Of a stretch of DNA of 64,000 nucleotides, positions 21,850 to 33,289 are shown piece by piece. How positions within the stretch are numbered: the first letter of the stretch is position 1; the number at the start of each line of letters is the position of its first letter. Location: the NCBI GenBank assembly GCA_022495005.1, contig JAGYXB010001010.1, positions 310,001 to 374,000 of the forward strand, written 5' to 3'. The DNA comes from Rhyacophila brunnea. Lineage: Eukaryota; Arthropoda; Insecta; Trichoptera; Rhyacophilidae. The notes under the pieces are model-generated. The model did no database searches. It worked only from the letters and a program-made list of their open reading frames with translations, and had not been told where the DNA came from. Both the position numbers and the translations under genes were made by a program.

Positions 21850-22525
21850 GTTAACTGTCAATTCATGGTGGAACTGCATTGTATTGTTGTTTTTATTTAT
21901 TAAAACGCAATTTTTTTTTTTATAGTACTTATTCCACTTTAATTAATATATTAATATATTTTGTGTCTTCTCCATTATTATACCCTATTTAATATTTGGG
22001 ATTGTCATAACATAACTTTATATATTGTACATTATTTATTATTTTAATTTTTATTTAATTTTGACTCATATTTTGGTTGTATTTGTTTTTTATTCGATCT
22101 CACTTAAATTGATAATATTGTTTTATTTTATTTTTTATAAATTTTTTATTGTAAATTTTGACTAATCATAATTATTTGTTGATATTAATGTTATTGTAAG
22201 TGTAGATTGTTTCATATTTTGTGGTTTGTTAATATTTTAAATAATTTGTTTAATGCCCCTGACGTAGTATGAAATATTAATGTCCAACCTCATTAGTTTT
22301 AAATTAGTCTGTTATTGGGAAGGTATTATTGGACGGATAATTATTATGTACCTATTGTTATATTATTTATATCGCTTTGAATTTTGTTTGATAAATATTG
22401 TTTTAAAAAAATGTATTCAGTTGAAAATGTCCCACTGAGGCGGACAAAACCGGTCCTAATATATTAATTAAAGTGGAATAAGTACTATAAAAAATGCGTT
22501 TTATTAAATAAAAACAACAATCTAA
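21850..22525. repeat. Penelope-like inverted terminal debris
   Basis: A block of about 70 bases at 21883-21957 (ttgttgtttttatttatt, aaaacgc, agtacttattccacttt) reappears inverted at 22450-22521. Next to the right arm, 22434-22455 reads actgaggcggac, aaaaccggtc. This resembles the ribozyme core of Penelope-like terminal repeats (CUGANGA ... GAAA, tiny CCGG stem III, UC). No reverse transcriptase or GIY-YIG frame is present between the arms, so the coding part is lost. The assignment to Penelope-like elements is inference from motif layout. Confidence 0.4.
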
Positions 22526-22612
22526 CTTATATAACAAATCAACACAATAAAGTAGGTAAATACTTATCACAATAAAAATAATAATAACGAGATAAAAAGA
22601 ACTTTTTATATA

Positions 22613-23053
22613 CCACGTTTTTAAATTGTCTGTTGAATCATATCAACTTGACTTGACTAGCTTAAACGATCAAAAAAAAATGTACTTGATAAAAATATTT
22701 ACTGAATAAACATAGAATACTGAAATGTCATTTTGATATTTCATATTGATTTCTAAGGTAACGCACGTATATATTAATAATTTAGTTGCTAGGACCCTAG
22801 ACCCCTAGTAACCAATAATAGTGTTTTACTTTTTACGGATTTCTTCCGAAATAACTTTTTATACAAAACAGAAGTAACTGAAAATGAATTCAATTCTACT
22901 TAAAGATGGCTGAATGCATTAGCGTCGTGTTCTGATATATTCTAAAAGTTTCAAATGTCTAGCTAGTCGGGAAGTTAGTTAAAAATCGATTGCAAGATTT
23001 GTACTGGATAAGCAACCACCAGACAAACAAGAATACGACCTAATAAAATGTTG
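22613..23053 (+). mobile_element. TA-flanked MITE, copy D (longest)
   Basis: Begins ccacgtttttaa (first bases mutated from caacg) and ends taaaatgttg, with TA on both sides. It keeps the fullest interior, including atcaacttgacttgactagc and ctagacccctagtaacc. Confidence 0.7.
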
Positions 23054-24000
23054 TAAAAAATAGATTATAACAAAAAAAATATGAATAGTTGAAGTGTTTC
23101 TAAAAAACGACTTACCTTATCAATAATAATACACTCGATGAGTGTAGAAAAATCGTCAAAACCTAATAGATAATTAGTAATTATAAACAATAAAAATACT
23201 ACACTCAAAAAAGGTGTAGGTACATTTATATTGATAAATAATATATATCTCAGAGTTATTGCGAGTAATATACGTCTTGTTATAAAGTCTTTTTAAATAG
23301 TTTGTATTGAATCTCATCGATGGATAGTATTGCCATTAGAGACAGATTTGTTGGGCAAACCGACTCACAAAGAGCTCTCGTCGGCTGCGCACTTAGCGCC
23401 AACTCAACTCAAATATTTAACACCGCGCCAGTGTCGTCTCGGCGGATACTTGGAAAATTCCTCTGCAAGTTTTTCCTAATCTGTTTTACCGACAGTATAA
23501 GGAGACGCCGCAGTACTTTGCGGGAATGTTTCCACTTGTGTCATTGACGCGTAAAACACTTTGGCATCTTGCAAGTTTGAATGCAAGAACGTTCAAATGC
23601 ATTTTCTTATATTAGTGAGAATTTATAATATGCTCTTACCATGAATTTCGTATTCTTACTTTCCGAAATACATGCCGGGTATAGGTCGAAAATAAAAATT
23701 TAGGATCTTTGTAAACAAATCCTTAATCATGCTCTTTCCGTTAGTTTTGAATTCTTACTTTTCAACATGCGTGCCGTGTATAGGTCTAAAAATTATTAAT
23801 TTATGATTAAAATTAACAATTTATCTTTGTACGCTAAACCTGAATAATCTAATGTTTGGGAAAAATATAAATATGTGAATCATATAAATCAACACTCATT
23901 CAACGTCAGATAAAATATATCAATGAATTACATTAGAATTACTTTACATATATAATTTAAAAACACCTCAGATAAAATATATACTAAAAAAATCTTCCCT
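23054..24000. other. No gene; GC-richer island at 23320-23580
   Basis: The island contains gagctctcgtcggctgcgca and ggagacgccgcagtac and a 75-codon open frame with no recognised domain. It is single-copy in the window. The flanks are AT-rich; 23935-23990 resembles a SINE-2 tail in reverse. Confidence 0.35.
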
Positions 24001-24245
24001 CACGATGGTTAGCAGCTTACGCGTAGGCTTAAAATGTCGTGGATCCCAAGTTCAAATCCTGGCTCTGGTAAATACAAATTATTTTTCAATTTGTGTTTGG
24101 AGTCATTGTGTCATTTGTGCCTTATAGGCTAGCATCCATTTCTCGTAAAAAACAAAAAACATCTATTATTAGAAACCTCCATTCTATGGAAGCCCATATG
24201 ATCCTATTAATATCGGACATGGTCAAAAGAAAAAAAGAAAAAATG
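24001..24245 (+). repeat. SINE-1 copy, diverged
   Basis: Aligns over its length with the copy at 47953-48190: B-box-like agttcaaatcctggctctgg, body catccatttctcgtaaaa, tail agcccatatgatcctattaa and ggacatggtcaaaag, then an A-rich end. Confidence 0.7.
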
Positions 24246-24267
24246 TTTTGAAATCAAATACGACTTC

Positions 24268-24348
24268 GCCTGGCAGGACTCGAACTCGCAGCAACTGGAT
24301 TCGCGCCGACGTACTTTACCAATTGACCCATTGGCATCTTATCTTATT
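24268..24348 (-). repeat. tRNA-like repeat head
   Basis: On the minus strand, gggtcaattggtaaagtacg (A-box/D-arm-like) and gcgagttcgagtcctgcc (B box). The T-arm stem does not pair properly and the acceptor ends do not match, so it is a tRNA-derived SINE head and not a tRNA gene. Confidence 0.5.
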
Positions 24349-24534
24349 ACGACGAAAAACTAGTATATTTTCATCTTGACGTGTTTAAATTATTACTTTG
24401 AATGTCATCATCATTTAGTTTGAAATATGAATATAACCGTGGTTATAACACGTTTTTAAATTACTATTACATAATTTTGAAAACACTTATCACTTCATAA
24501 AATTTGTCGCAATTAGATAGGATACCTATAACTT

Positions 24535-24678
24535 TGTGGTCAATGTGCGTGGGCGCAAAAACCGTGAGATGAAGGTTCAATCCTGCTGGGTGTCGTATTT
24601 TTTTTTTAAAGATTTTTTTCTATTTGTTATATATTTTCTCATAAGTGTTTTCAAAATTATGTATATTCAATAAAAATA
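24535..24678 (+). repeat. SINE-2 copy
   Basis: tRNA-related head with B box aaggttcaatcctgctggg, then a T-rich linker and the tail ttctcataagtgttttcaaa, ttatgtatattcaataaa. The same head-to-tail order occurs on the minus strand at 56050-56202. It ends just before the TTAA of the next element. Confidence 0.6.
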
Positions 24679-24693
24679 ATGCTACATTCTTAA

Positions 24694-25451
24694 GGGGGGA
24701 CATGCTCAGCGTAGGTCAAAATGGAGCTTTTATTCTATTTTCAAAGCATGATCCTGGACATTCCTTAAACGTTGTAGATAATCTAATTCTATAATTTTGA
24801 AGCCTTATTATCCTTTATATTTATTTTAAACATTTGATAAATGTATAAAGTATTTTTATTACATAAAATAGTATTCTTTTAAACCTCTCGCTCTAATGTT
24901 TTAGAATATAGTCATATTTCAGTACATAAATGTGCAGTGGTGTTAAGATTTTTTACATTTATTAATTTTTAAACGCATTTATAAAACCATCAGTATAATT
25001 TATGTCGACATTATTATAGTGAAATATTTACGATAAAAAATTATATTGATAATCTCTGTGATCCCAAATTTGACAAGAATTAGGGATTTTATTATTCAAA
25101 AAATGGGCAAGATTAACACATTTGAAGATAATTCTAAAGATATCAATTATAAGCTATGTTTTTGACCATTCAAGTGTGATAACATCCTACGAATAATGAT
25201 TGCTTTATAATAATTATTGACCTATGAATAAGGCAGTGTTTTTTTGAAATACACCATTTCTTTTGGCATTCCCCAGTGGTTAAGCTACAACATACGGCCG
25301 TAGCCATAATTGACAAACTATAATTGAAGTAGGGAATAAAATGATATTAACGTGCGTGTTTGAGCATGTACCGTTTAAAAAAAATGTCCAGGATCATGCT
25401 TTGAAAATGCAATAAAAGCTCCATTTTGACCTACGCTGAGCATGTCCGCCC
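24694..25451. mobile_element. 758-bp TTAA-flanked non-autonomous transposon
   Basis: TTAA lies on both sides (24690-24693 and 25452-25455). The ends are gggggacatgctcagcgtag and the inverted ctacgctgagcatgtccgcc. The inverted repeats extend about 75 bases through tcctggacatt. The interior has no transposase frame. TTAA duplications are known for piggyBac and Kolobok elements; the G-rich start is closer to what is described for Kolobok, but this is inference. Related copies are 56295-56735 and the palindrome at 6166-6359. Confidence 0.85.
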
Positions 25452-25455
25452 TTAA

Positions 25456-27459
25456 ATAGAAAAATAGTTCATTTAGTTTACTTGTTAAATAAAATTATAT
25501 ACCAAGTAAAATATATCAAGTAAACTTTATGCTAGAGTATAGAATTGACTCGTAATTTCTCAAAAATTACAACATTTTGTGTTCTGTATTCGTTATGATA
25601 AATATATTGATACCTATTTCTATTACTCCTTTTCAAAAAATGCTTAAAATTAAATTAAAAGAGATGAAAAACGATTTATTTTTCCTACAGTCTACATAAT
25701 TATTCAGATTTTCTAAGGTATCCAAGAGATACCTAAATTCTTAATTGTTGATTATTTTATGAAGGTACCTTGCCCGTCTTAACACGCCAGTAATGTTAAA
25801 ATTAGCTAAAATGTGTACACTTTCAAATACTTAGATACATACTTGACCTTATGAAACTATAGTATCGTACAATTTCCAGTATGACAAACACAAAGTCGCA
25901 CCATTTCTTAGATAGCTTCTGCAGCATTACCCCTGGGTAAAGGAAATTGGTAGATATTGTCAACAGTAATACCGAATTTAATTAATGAATTTGGTGATAA
26001 TACGAGACTGTTACATCAGATTTGACTAATATGACTTTGTGTGTGGTTTATGACACAGTTTTTACATATAAATATATTACTTATATAATATATATATAGT
26101 ACCTAAATAAAGTTATACTATTGCGATAATAACGTTTAGTATGCATTCCAATATAAAATGAAACATTATCTTGTGATAATTTATTGTCGATCGCATAAAA
26201 CAATAAGATTGCGCAATCCTAGAGACGATCGAGCCGAAATGTCGCAGCGCAATGAATATATTCTTAGGAATAAATATAAATCTTCAGCTTTTTAAAGGGG
26301 TACGTATTGCTATCTGCGAAGGCCGGAGTACAACCTCTCCAGAGGGTGCATAAGGCAAGGCGTCTGAGCGTCCCTACCGCCCCCCGTGCATGATTAATGG
26401 CGTCGCGGCTCCGACTGCGAGCCTTCTTATGAGAATTTATCTCACTTTGCATTCGCTGCAATTTTCAGACGGTTATTTCTGCGCTGTGTAAGACATTACG
26501 GGAAGTGCATCACACTTCGTGATAAAGATCAGGGACTTAAGGAGACGGATTTCTTACAGTGTTCATTTTGGAAAAAGAGTATATTAATATGTTTATCTGC
26601 AACAATAAAAGTCCCACTACGTGTTTTGTATAAGCTAAACTTCTTTTCAAGTATATGGATAAAACTAATTAGGTACATATTGTATTCTGGGTTTTAATGT
26701 AGATAATTAATTAGTACTGCCAACATCATGATAATATAACATTGAAACTTGTTAACCAAATTAATATTAAGGTCAAAATATTTTTTTAACCTAAATATAT
26801 CGGGATTTTATGAATTTCAAATGTCCCACCATTTTTATATTGTATACAAAAATACAGAAGTCTAATCTCAGCTACCTACAGGTAACTGATCAGACCTTTT
26901 ATAAGTTAGTGGATGTCGATGCGATGCTAAATTAATGTAAGTATTCAATAATAATTAATTATTCATATATGTATATAATATAATATCTCGCTACACGAAA
27001 GCGGGATAAATCAAAAATACTTGTGTCGATATAATTGAACTATAATATTTGTGTCATACAAATTAAATAGTTAATTATATGTTTATTTTGTTTTTTCTGC
27101 GGTTCATAATAATATGATAATGGTAAGATTTTTTGTATAGCACTATTAACAGTGGGTTATCTCAATTATCCTACTGTTGCATTGGAGTTAAGGAACAGTG
27201 ACATTTTTTTTTATTTCAAACTGGGTAATATATATGTATATATATTTAAAACTTACTGGTTAATTATGTAAGTATGGCTTTCAGCAATTGATTGGCATAC
27301 TTATCTCAAAATGGACTTTTTCACTTTATATTACTGATGCTTTTAACTAGCGTTATAATATTATATTGTATACAAAATAATATTATAACTAAATAAATAA
27401 TTCAGGAATAGTCTGAGTGATAAAATAATATCAAAACCCGAGACAATAATACAATATAC
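25456..27459. other. No gene; GC-richer island at 26280-26560
   Basis: The island holds gcgtccctaccgccccccg and ggcgtcgcggctccgactgc and a 65-codon minus-strand frame without recognised domains. The rest is AT-rich with atatatgtatatat tracts near 26080 and 27230. Confidence 0.35.
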
Positions 27460-28094
27460 CGCACCCCCAGACCTACACTGACGTAAGTCTGAATTTTGCT
27501 GTTTTGAGTTATGAATGCAGTTCGATTACATTTATTTTTCTCTATCTCAAGAGAACACTGGCGTATCTCTAAAAAAATATATATTTAACGAGATATACCC
27601 CTAACTCCAGTGTTATTTTAAATAAATTGAGAAGAACACTCCAGTAACTCTGATACTCTTAAATGAATGCCACTAGAAAGATATATTTTTTTTTCCAATT
27701 CTACAAAAAAAATGGACATTGCAAAGCCATTAGACATTTAATCAAGTACCATAAACATGGTTCAAAAAGTATGTTTCGGCTCTCTTGGAAAATGGCTGAT
27801 TTTGTCGTAGTATGTTCTTGGGTTTCCACCGTGTCTCCTTCTTCCTTCTTTACTCGACCTTTTGGGCTCGTTGCGGAGGCCATTATCAAGAGATGATATA
27901 TCATATATTATAAAAGATGATATGAATAACATCTCTTGATAATGGCCTCTGCAACGAACCAGAAACGTTGAGTAAAGAAGGAAGAAGGAGACACGGTGGA
28001 AACCCAAAAACACACTACGATAAAAAACAACCGTGAAAGCCTCAAACATTATATGGCTGATTTTGACTTCCGTCAGTGTAGGTCTGGGGGTGCG
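27460..28094. mobile_element. TIR element with large internal palindrome
   Basis: The 30-base ends (cgcacccccagacctacact... and its inverse ending ...gtctgggggtgcg) differ at one position. Inside, 27803-27900 and 27920-28024 form a second inverted pair (gggtttccaccgtgtctcct / aggagacacggtggaaaccc and ataatggcctctgcaacga). The open frames across it are palindrome by-products. I see no clear target duplication, so the superfamily is open. Confidence 0.75.
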
Positions 28095-29179
28095 AATTTG
28101 TATAGATAAGTAGGAAACTCTCGACAATTAAAATCCATTTTCCAAAATAGGTACCTACCTACAGGCTTTAGAATTAAAACAAAAGAAACTGTCTTGAAAT
28201 GATACTTAAATTCAATTTCCGACTACAATTAGTTGGTAGAACTATTTTTCATATATTATGTATAATAAATTTCACTACAAAATCATCAGGTTTCAAACAT
28301 ATTACTCTACTAAGTATACAAATAGCGCATCATTAAATATAGTCGACATAGTGTAAGTTGAATTAAACTCATAAATATTTCAAAGATAAATAACTGCACT
28401 CTAATAATCAAATTAATTTCTACAATGTACACAATATATTACTTTTCCTGCTCGAGCGATATAGTTGAAAGAGACTCGACACAGCTGCGGTATGTAAGTC
28501 AACTCAAAATTGAAAAGGAGAATGACATTTGACTGTAGTCTTTGTTATCTTTGTTCCATTATAGCTTTTCCTAAGTACATTTTCGTGGAGGAAGTCGGAA
28601 AATCGCTTTATATATTATGAATACACGCCTACCTTCTTTGATTTAATTGTATATTCCCAGTAATTGTCAATAATACATATTGTATGTATGTAAATCTGGT
28701 TTTAGTATGTATTGGTATCATCATCTAATTCTTTTTGATTTAATTTATTATTAAAACTAGTTGTAGTTGCAGAGCGCCTTTCTTCAGCGCCATTTGTGAC
28801 ACGAGTCCAAATCCCACGACAAACGTGCATACACATATTGTTAGGTATCGACTAGACTAGAGCAGGCAAGCCCAACTTTAAGTAAGTTCTGATCCACTAT
28901 CCAGTATTAAAACTGACAGTGATCTACCACACTTTTACATTGTCATTCTACAACATAAATACACGTTGTATAAGTATTTTGAAGCATTCTTGAAGAATGG
29001 TTAAGAAACAATCACTAACAATCACTCTGCGAAGTCCCATACGTGTAAATTTTTAATTTTATTTTATTAATTTATCATAACGGTTTGTCACTATTAGGTA
29101 ACAATTTAAATGACTACACCTGTCAAGTGTCAGTAGTTATCCACTAGAGTTGCATACAGACATGCTGAGTAACATGTCC
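28095..29179. other. No gene seen
   Basis: AT-rich. A small mixed-composition patch at 28450-28510 (ctcgagcgatatag, cacagctgcggtatgtaagt) has a donor-like end but no matching acceptor. Confidence 0.4.
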
Positions 29180-29544
29180 GGGTAATGGGATAACTGGACG
29201 CTAGGACAATTGGACGCAGCACTGTCGTAGACACGTAAACAGAACGTAGACGAGGAATTTTAATCAGTTTCTATCTACTACTTAGTAATTTTATTTCATT
29301 TTACTCTTAACGTTTTTTTTGCGGATTGAGAATTACCATGCTTAAGGCTTTATATTAAAATAAAAAAACCTCTTTTTTCGTTGGAACTTAAACACATGCA
29401 CGATTAAATCATTATTTACGTGTGCATATAATAATAATTTAAATATAAATAATAATATTAAATATATTTTTAAAGTACCTAACGTCTATTTATTTTCAAA
29501 TTGCGTGGCGTCCAATTGTCCCGGCGCCAAATCGTTCTAGACCC
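29180..29544. mobile_element. hAT-type MITE, 365 bp
   Basis: Flanked by catgtccg on both sides (29173-29180 and 29545-29552), an exact 8-bp duplication sharing one base with the element start. The inverted ends share gggt, then ggacaattggacgc inside (29204-29217, mirrored by gcgtccaattgtcc). A second copy is at 51156-51570. No coding frame. Confidence 0.75.
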
Positions 29545-29710
29545 CATGTCCGCATATATTTTTTACATCTAGTAATGTTGTCTGCAATTGGTTTCTTATG
29601 CACCAATTCTGGGAAAGATATGCCTGATGTTAATTAATTTGTTGATAAGATGATTTTTAGGTATCCTCTGGGGATATTTTGATTGTCTAAAACAGAAATC
29701 TTTTAATATA

Positions 29711-29760
29711 ACCTCTGTGGAGGCCTATATGATTTACTTAGGATCGAACTTGGTAAAAAT
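29711..29760 (+). repeat. SINE-1 tail fragment
   Basis: acctctgtggaggcctatat, then cttaggatcgaacttggtaaa, matches the last 50 bases of SINE-1 (for example 30776-30824). Confidence 0.6.
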
Positions 29761-30139
29761 AAAACTCTAATGTTGGAACTGTAACTACTGAATTATCAAA
29801 ATTCTAAACTCAACGAGCATAATATTCAGTTCGTGACAATGTTTTCAATTCCTTATTGGTTTTACTTCCCTCTTGGGTCTGCACTGTTATAATTATTAAT
29901 TATACAGTATGACATCAACATATTATTACATGCCTCGACGTATTAATAAAATTATTCTTTACAAACACAATTTATATCGAACCCCAAATGTAATGTTGAA
30001 AATACATTTTAGGATACTCGTATAAGTCATAGATAGTACATAATCGTATTATATTATTTTGCTTCATATTATAATCTAACAACATTGCACTCGTGGTATA
30101 TTTTGTCCTTGGAAAAGTATCAGAAACAGACGCATTAGA

Positions 30140-30215
30140 AAAAATCTTAGCCCCAGTGGGATTCAAACATACATCTTTCACTTACTGGGCAAATACTCTA
30201 ATGGGCCACGTGGTG
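30140..30215 (-). repeat. tRNA-like repeat
   Basis: Minus strand: gtggcccattagagtatttg, gtttgaatcccactggggc (B box). A related block recurs at 33373-33430. The D and anticodon arms do not form, so it is not a functional tRNA. Confidence 0.45.
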
Positions 30216-30229
30216 CAAATGAGAACTCT

Positions 30230-30936
30230 GCCATTCTTGGTAGTATTGACCTGTGTGTCCCTGATAACTATCTTAGAAATCGGGAGCATCAGTTGTTTGT
30301 TCTCCCTAGGACCAGAACTAACCTGGCATTGGTGATCCCAATTGGGAGGGCAATAACTCTATTCAATCAAATCTCTTCGGATGTTGATATATTCCATCTA
30401 CGCGAGGATGGGTATAGGTGGACGTTGTTTAATAAAGTCTTAAAATAGGGTCTGTTTAACTCATCCGGTGTACTTCCTTGTACATATATACTTTATATTT
30501 TTTGTATTTACACATTTCTATTGTTGAATAACTTAATACTGATCTATCTCTTTTTTATGTACCTAATACTGTTTTGTATGTACCCACGGTGGCCGCGCGG
30601 CATAAGCGTTGGACTATCACGCTGTGGGTCTCAGGTTCGAATCCTGGGTCTGGCCAAGTACACAATATATTGTTTTTCAGTTTGTGTGTGAGTCAGGGTA
30701 TGGACCTAATAGGTTGAGCAAGTGGCTGACATCCATTTCTCGTAAAAAAAAAACAAAATCTGTTAATACAAAACCTCTACTCTGTGGAGGCCCATATGAT
30801 CCTATTAAGATCGGACATGGTAAAAAAAAAAAAAAAATACTGTTTTAATAATATTTATTTGTTTCTAAATGTCATATTGTAAACGTGTTGAACTTATAAT
30901 TTGTAATGTCCACAATATGAAAAATAAATAAATTGA
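30230..30936 (+). pseudogene. LINE-B 3' end interrupted by a SINE
   Basis: An open frame to the TAG at 30446-30448 reads GSIDLCVPDNYLRNREHQL, FVLPRTRTNLALVIPIGRAI, FNQISSDVDIFHLREDGYRW and TLFNKVLK. This is the short C-terminal tail typical of Jockey/CR1-group LINEs. The 3' UTR resumes after the SINE at 30850 (aaatgtcatattgtaaacg) and ends in aaataaataaa. The reverse transcriptase is missing (5' truncation). Related 3' ends lie at 33030-33285, 37700-37880, 49555-49750 and 51625-51872. Confidence 0.75.
30583..30837 (+). repeat. SINE-1 copy, near full length
   Basis: tRNA-derived SINE with A-box-like tggccgcgcggcataagcg, B box ggttcgaatcc (30634-30644), the family body and a pure A-tail at 30822-30837. 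aatactgtttt occurs before it (30565-30575) and after the tail (30836-30846), an 11-bp target duplication. It sits inside the 3' UTR of the LINE at 30230-30936. Confidence 0.85.
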
Positions 30937-30939
30937 AAT

Positions 30940-32229
30940 TGGAAATGAAAATATATAGCCAAAAAAAAATGGTGAGCACATTTTTTCCAGTGTAACTTAC
31001 ATAACTTAGACAAAGAATAATACATAATATATATTTAACAAATTAATATATTAGTTATATTTAAAACATTGTTAAATATAATGAAACAGATAATTTGAAA
31101 TATATAATTATGTTTTTATTAATAATATATACTTATTATAATATATGAACGTAAAAACGAACGAAAAAAAATATAGGTAGGTATATAAGAAAGCAAAATG
31201 ACATATCAATTAGCGAAATCGTTGGCATTGGATTTCTTCAATAAATTTTGAGTAAATAAGAATATTTTATGTGGATATTCCTATTCTTAAACAATCATTT
31301 TGATTCGCAACAGTCATTTGTTATCATTCTATATTTCGATTGTATTATACTCATTGTTGAAAATAATACACAAATAAATCCGTAGGCGCATGCAAAATAC
31401 CTCGAGAGCACAGGATTGGGAATCCCTGGCCTAACTACTGCTTTATTAACCCAATTACTTATAATTACAATAAATAGTTCTAAAAGAATGTTAAATTAAC
31501 ACAATTGTTATTTACTTTAAACAAACAAAATTACTACGTATTAGTTATATTCGTGTTGGTAAAATAAAATAAACATTCTACATAATATTATTAATATCAT
31601 GGTTTCGAGTTTAATTTAAAAATCTAAAAATCTTGTATACGCACATATGCGGAGAAAACGCGTCCGTATAGCTAGCCTAGCACATGTGAAAAAGTAAGGG
31701 TCTCTACTCTTTGTGAGCATTACATAATTGAAAAGGGTAATTTGCACCGAGATCGTGCTCTGCCCGGAGAATTGTATTTTTCTCGCTTTTTCAGACGAAA
31801 TTGGATAGATGACCCAAAGAAAAAAAATCCTCGAAAGGAAATCGACTTTCATATTTAAGGAGCATGTTTTATTTACAGATTATATTTGAGAAGAACCAGT
31901 CTTATGTGTTTTTATCCAACAAAAATGCCACTTTTTCTTGAGAAATTTATTGTCGGAACGGTATTATTGCTTTTACATGTTTTTTTTTCATAATTCTAAA
32001 TAAAATCCCTTTTTTTTGTATATGTCTCATTCTTACATGGTTTTTTAAGGCTGAAAAAAATATTCTAATAAACTATTTTTATTCAACAAATAATTGACAA
32101 GATATCTGAAATAAAACCGTTAAAAAATATACTTCTGGGTTGGATACGAACTCCGCATCCTTTTAATGGTATGTTTCTGACGTGTTTCCAAATTATTAAT
32201 GATCAATAAAGAATTTGCATTATATAGAC
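30940..32229. other. No gene seen
   Basis: AT-rich. A mixed-composition patch at 31625-31850 (ggagaaaacgcgtccgtata, gatcgtgctctgcccggag) has a 78-codon minus-strand frame with no recognised domain. A tRNA-like remnant is near 32140-32160 and a SINE-2 tail (acgtgtttccaaattattaa) near 32180-32210. Confidence 0.35.
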
Positions 32230-33024
32230 TAGGGTTTCCCAATCTTTTTCTGAAATGGAACACTTAGTTTATTTTGTAGGTTATTTATTAGCGCAGCTAA
32301 CCGTTCTTCCCCATCTTTTTCATGCGCACGGTGTGAGTATGTACCTAGATCTGATACCTCCGTCTGTACCTAGATCATGGCCCCCACATCACGAAGCGAG
32401 TCCCCAGGTTAGGATCTTTGGCGCGCCCCCTACTTATCGCTAAGGTTAAAGGCAATGTGACGATCTACAGTTGCATATTCCAAATGGTGTTCGAGGTGGT
32501 CAAATTAAGGGTATTTTTAACGATTTTTTGTATTTTTTGTATTTTTAATACACCCAATTTTATGTTCATATGCATAATTATGGGCATGTTAAATATCGAC
32601 AATAATCAAAAATTCTAAGTATGGTAAAACCACACATTATTAAATGTTAGCAAGCTTGAAGTGAAACAGACATTTTTTTACTATTAGTGCATGTTTGCGA
32701 TGTGTGTTTATCTCACTTAGCTGGTCGATCTCTCACGCCGGCCCAGGCCTCCAGGCTGGAGGCCTATCAGCCCCCCCCCCCCTTGTGGGAGCCATGACCT
32801 ATCTAGATACTTGACATCATATACATCAGTGGAGATTGATCATCACTCGCCTTTCAATATGAAGTAGATTCTTTAATTATTTTAGTTATACTTATTTTAC
32901 TTCTACTTAGTAGAAGATCTTTAAATATGTTGCAATGTATAAAACCTTTCCAAATGGTCGCGGAACACCTATCCAGGTTCGGCGGATCATTGGTGTTCCT
33001 CGGAACATAGTTTGGGAAACCCTG
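32230..33024. mobile_element. hAT-type element, 795 bp
   Basis: Inverted ends share agggtttcccaa (32231-32242; mirrored ttgggaaaccct, 33012-33023); the first base is T on the left against C on the right. The 8-bp duplication atatagac (32222-32229 and 33025-33032) is exact. The interior has no transposase frame but contains a GC-rich block (about 32340-32800) also present in the hAT element at 57099-57804, whose ends are different. Confidence 0.85.
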
Positions 33025-33029
33025 ATATA

Positions 33030-33285
33030 GACTATAGAGCATCAGTTATTTGTTCTCACCTAACCAAACCCAACTTGCAATGTGCAATACCAATAATTGA
33101 AAGTGCAATAAATGTATTCAACCAAATCACGTCAGATACTCATATATTACACACACAAGAGACTTTCGATATACGCTGTTTTCTAAATTATTATACAGCT
33201 CACTTGGTATATTTCTTTGTACTTTTTTATGATTTTATTCATTGTAAATGTAATAATAAGAATCCCAAAAAATAAACAACATTGA
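33030..33285 (+). pseudogene. LINE-B C-terminal relic
   Basis: Frames read EHQLFVLT, then KPNLQCAIPIIESAINVFNQ and ITSDTHIL. These match EHQLFVLPRTRTNLALVIPI and FNQISSDVDIF of the fragment at 30263-30448. The preceding hAT element abuts it and may have inserted at its 5' edge. Confidence 0.55.
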
Positions 33286-33289
33286 AAAA

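Noticed and set aside
24268..24348. Functional tRNA gene on the minus strand
   Set aside because: A- and B-box-like motifs are present, but the T-stem and acceptor stem do not pair.
27762..28127. 121-codon minus-strand frame
   Set aside because: It runs across both arms of a palindrome inside a TIR element; the frame is a by-product of the inverted repeat.
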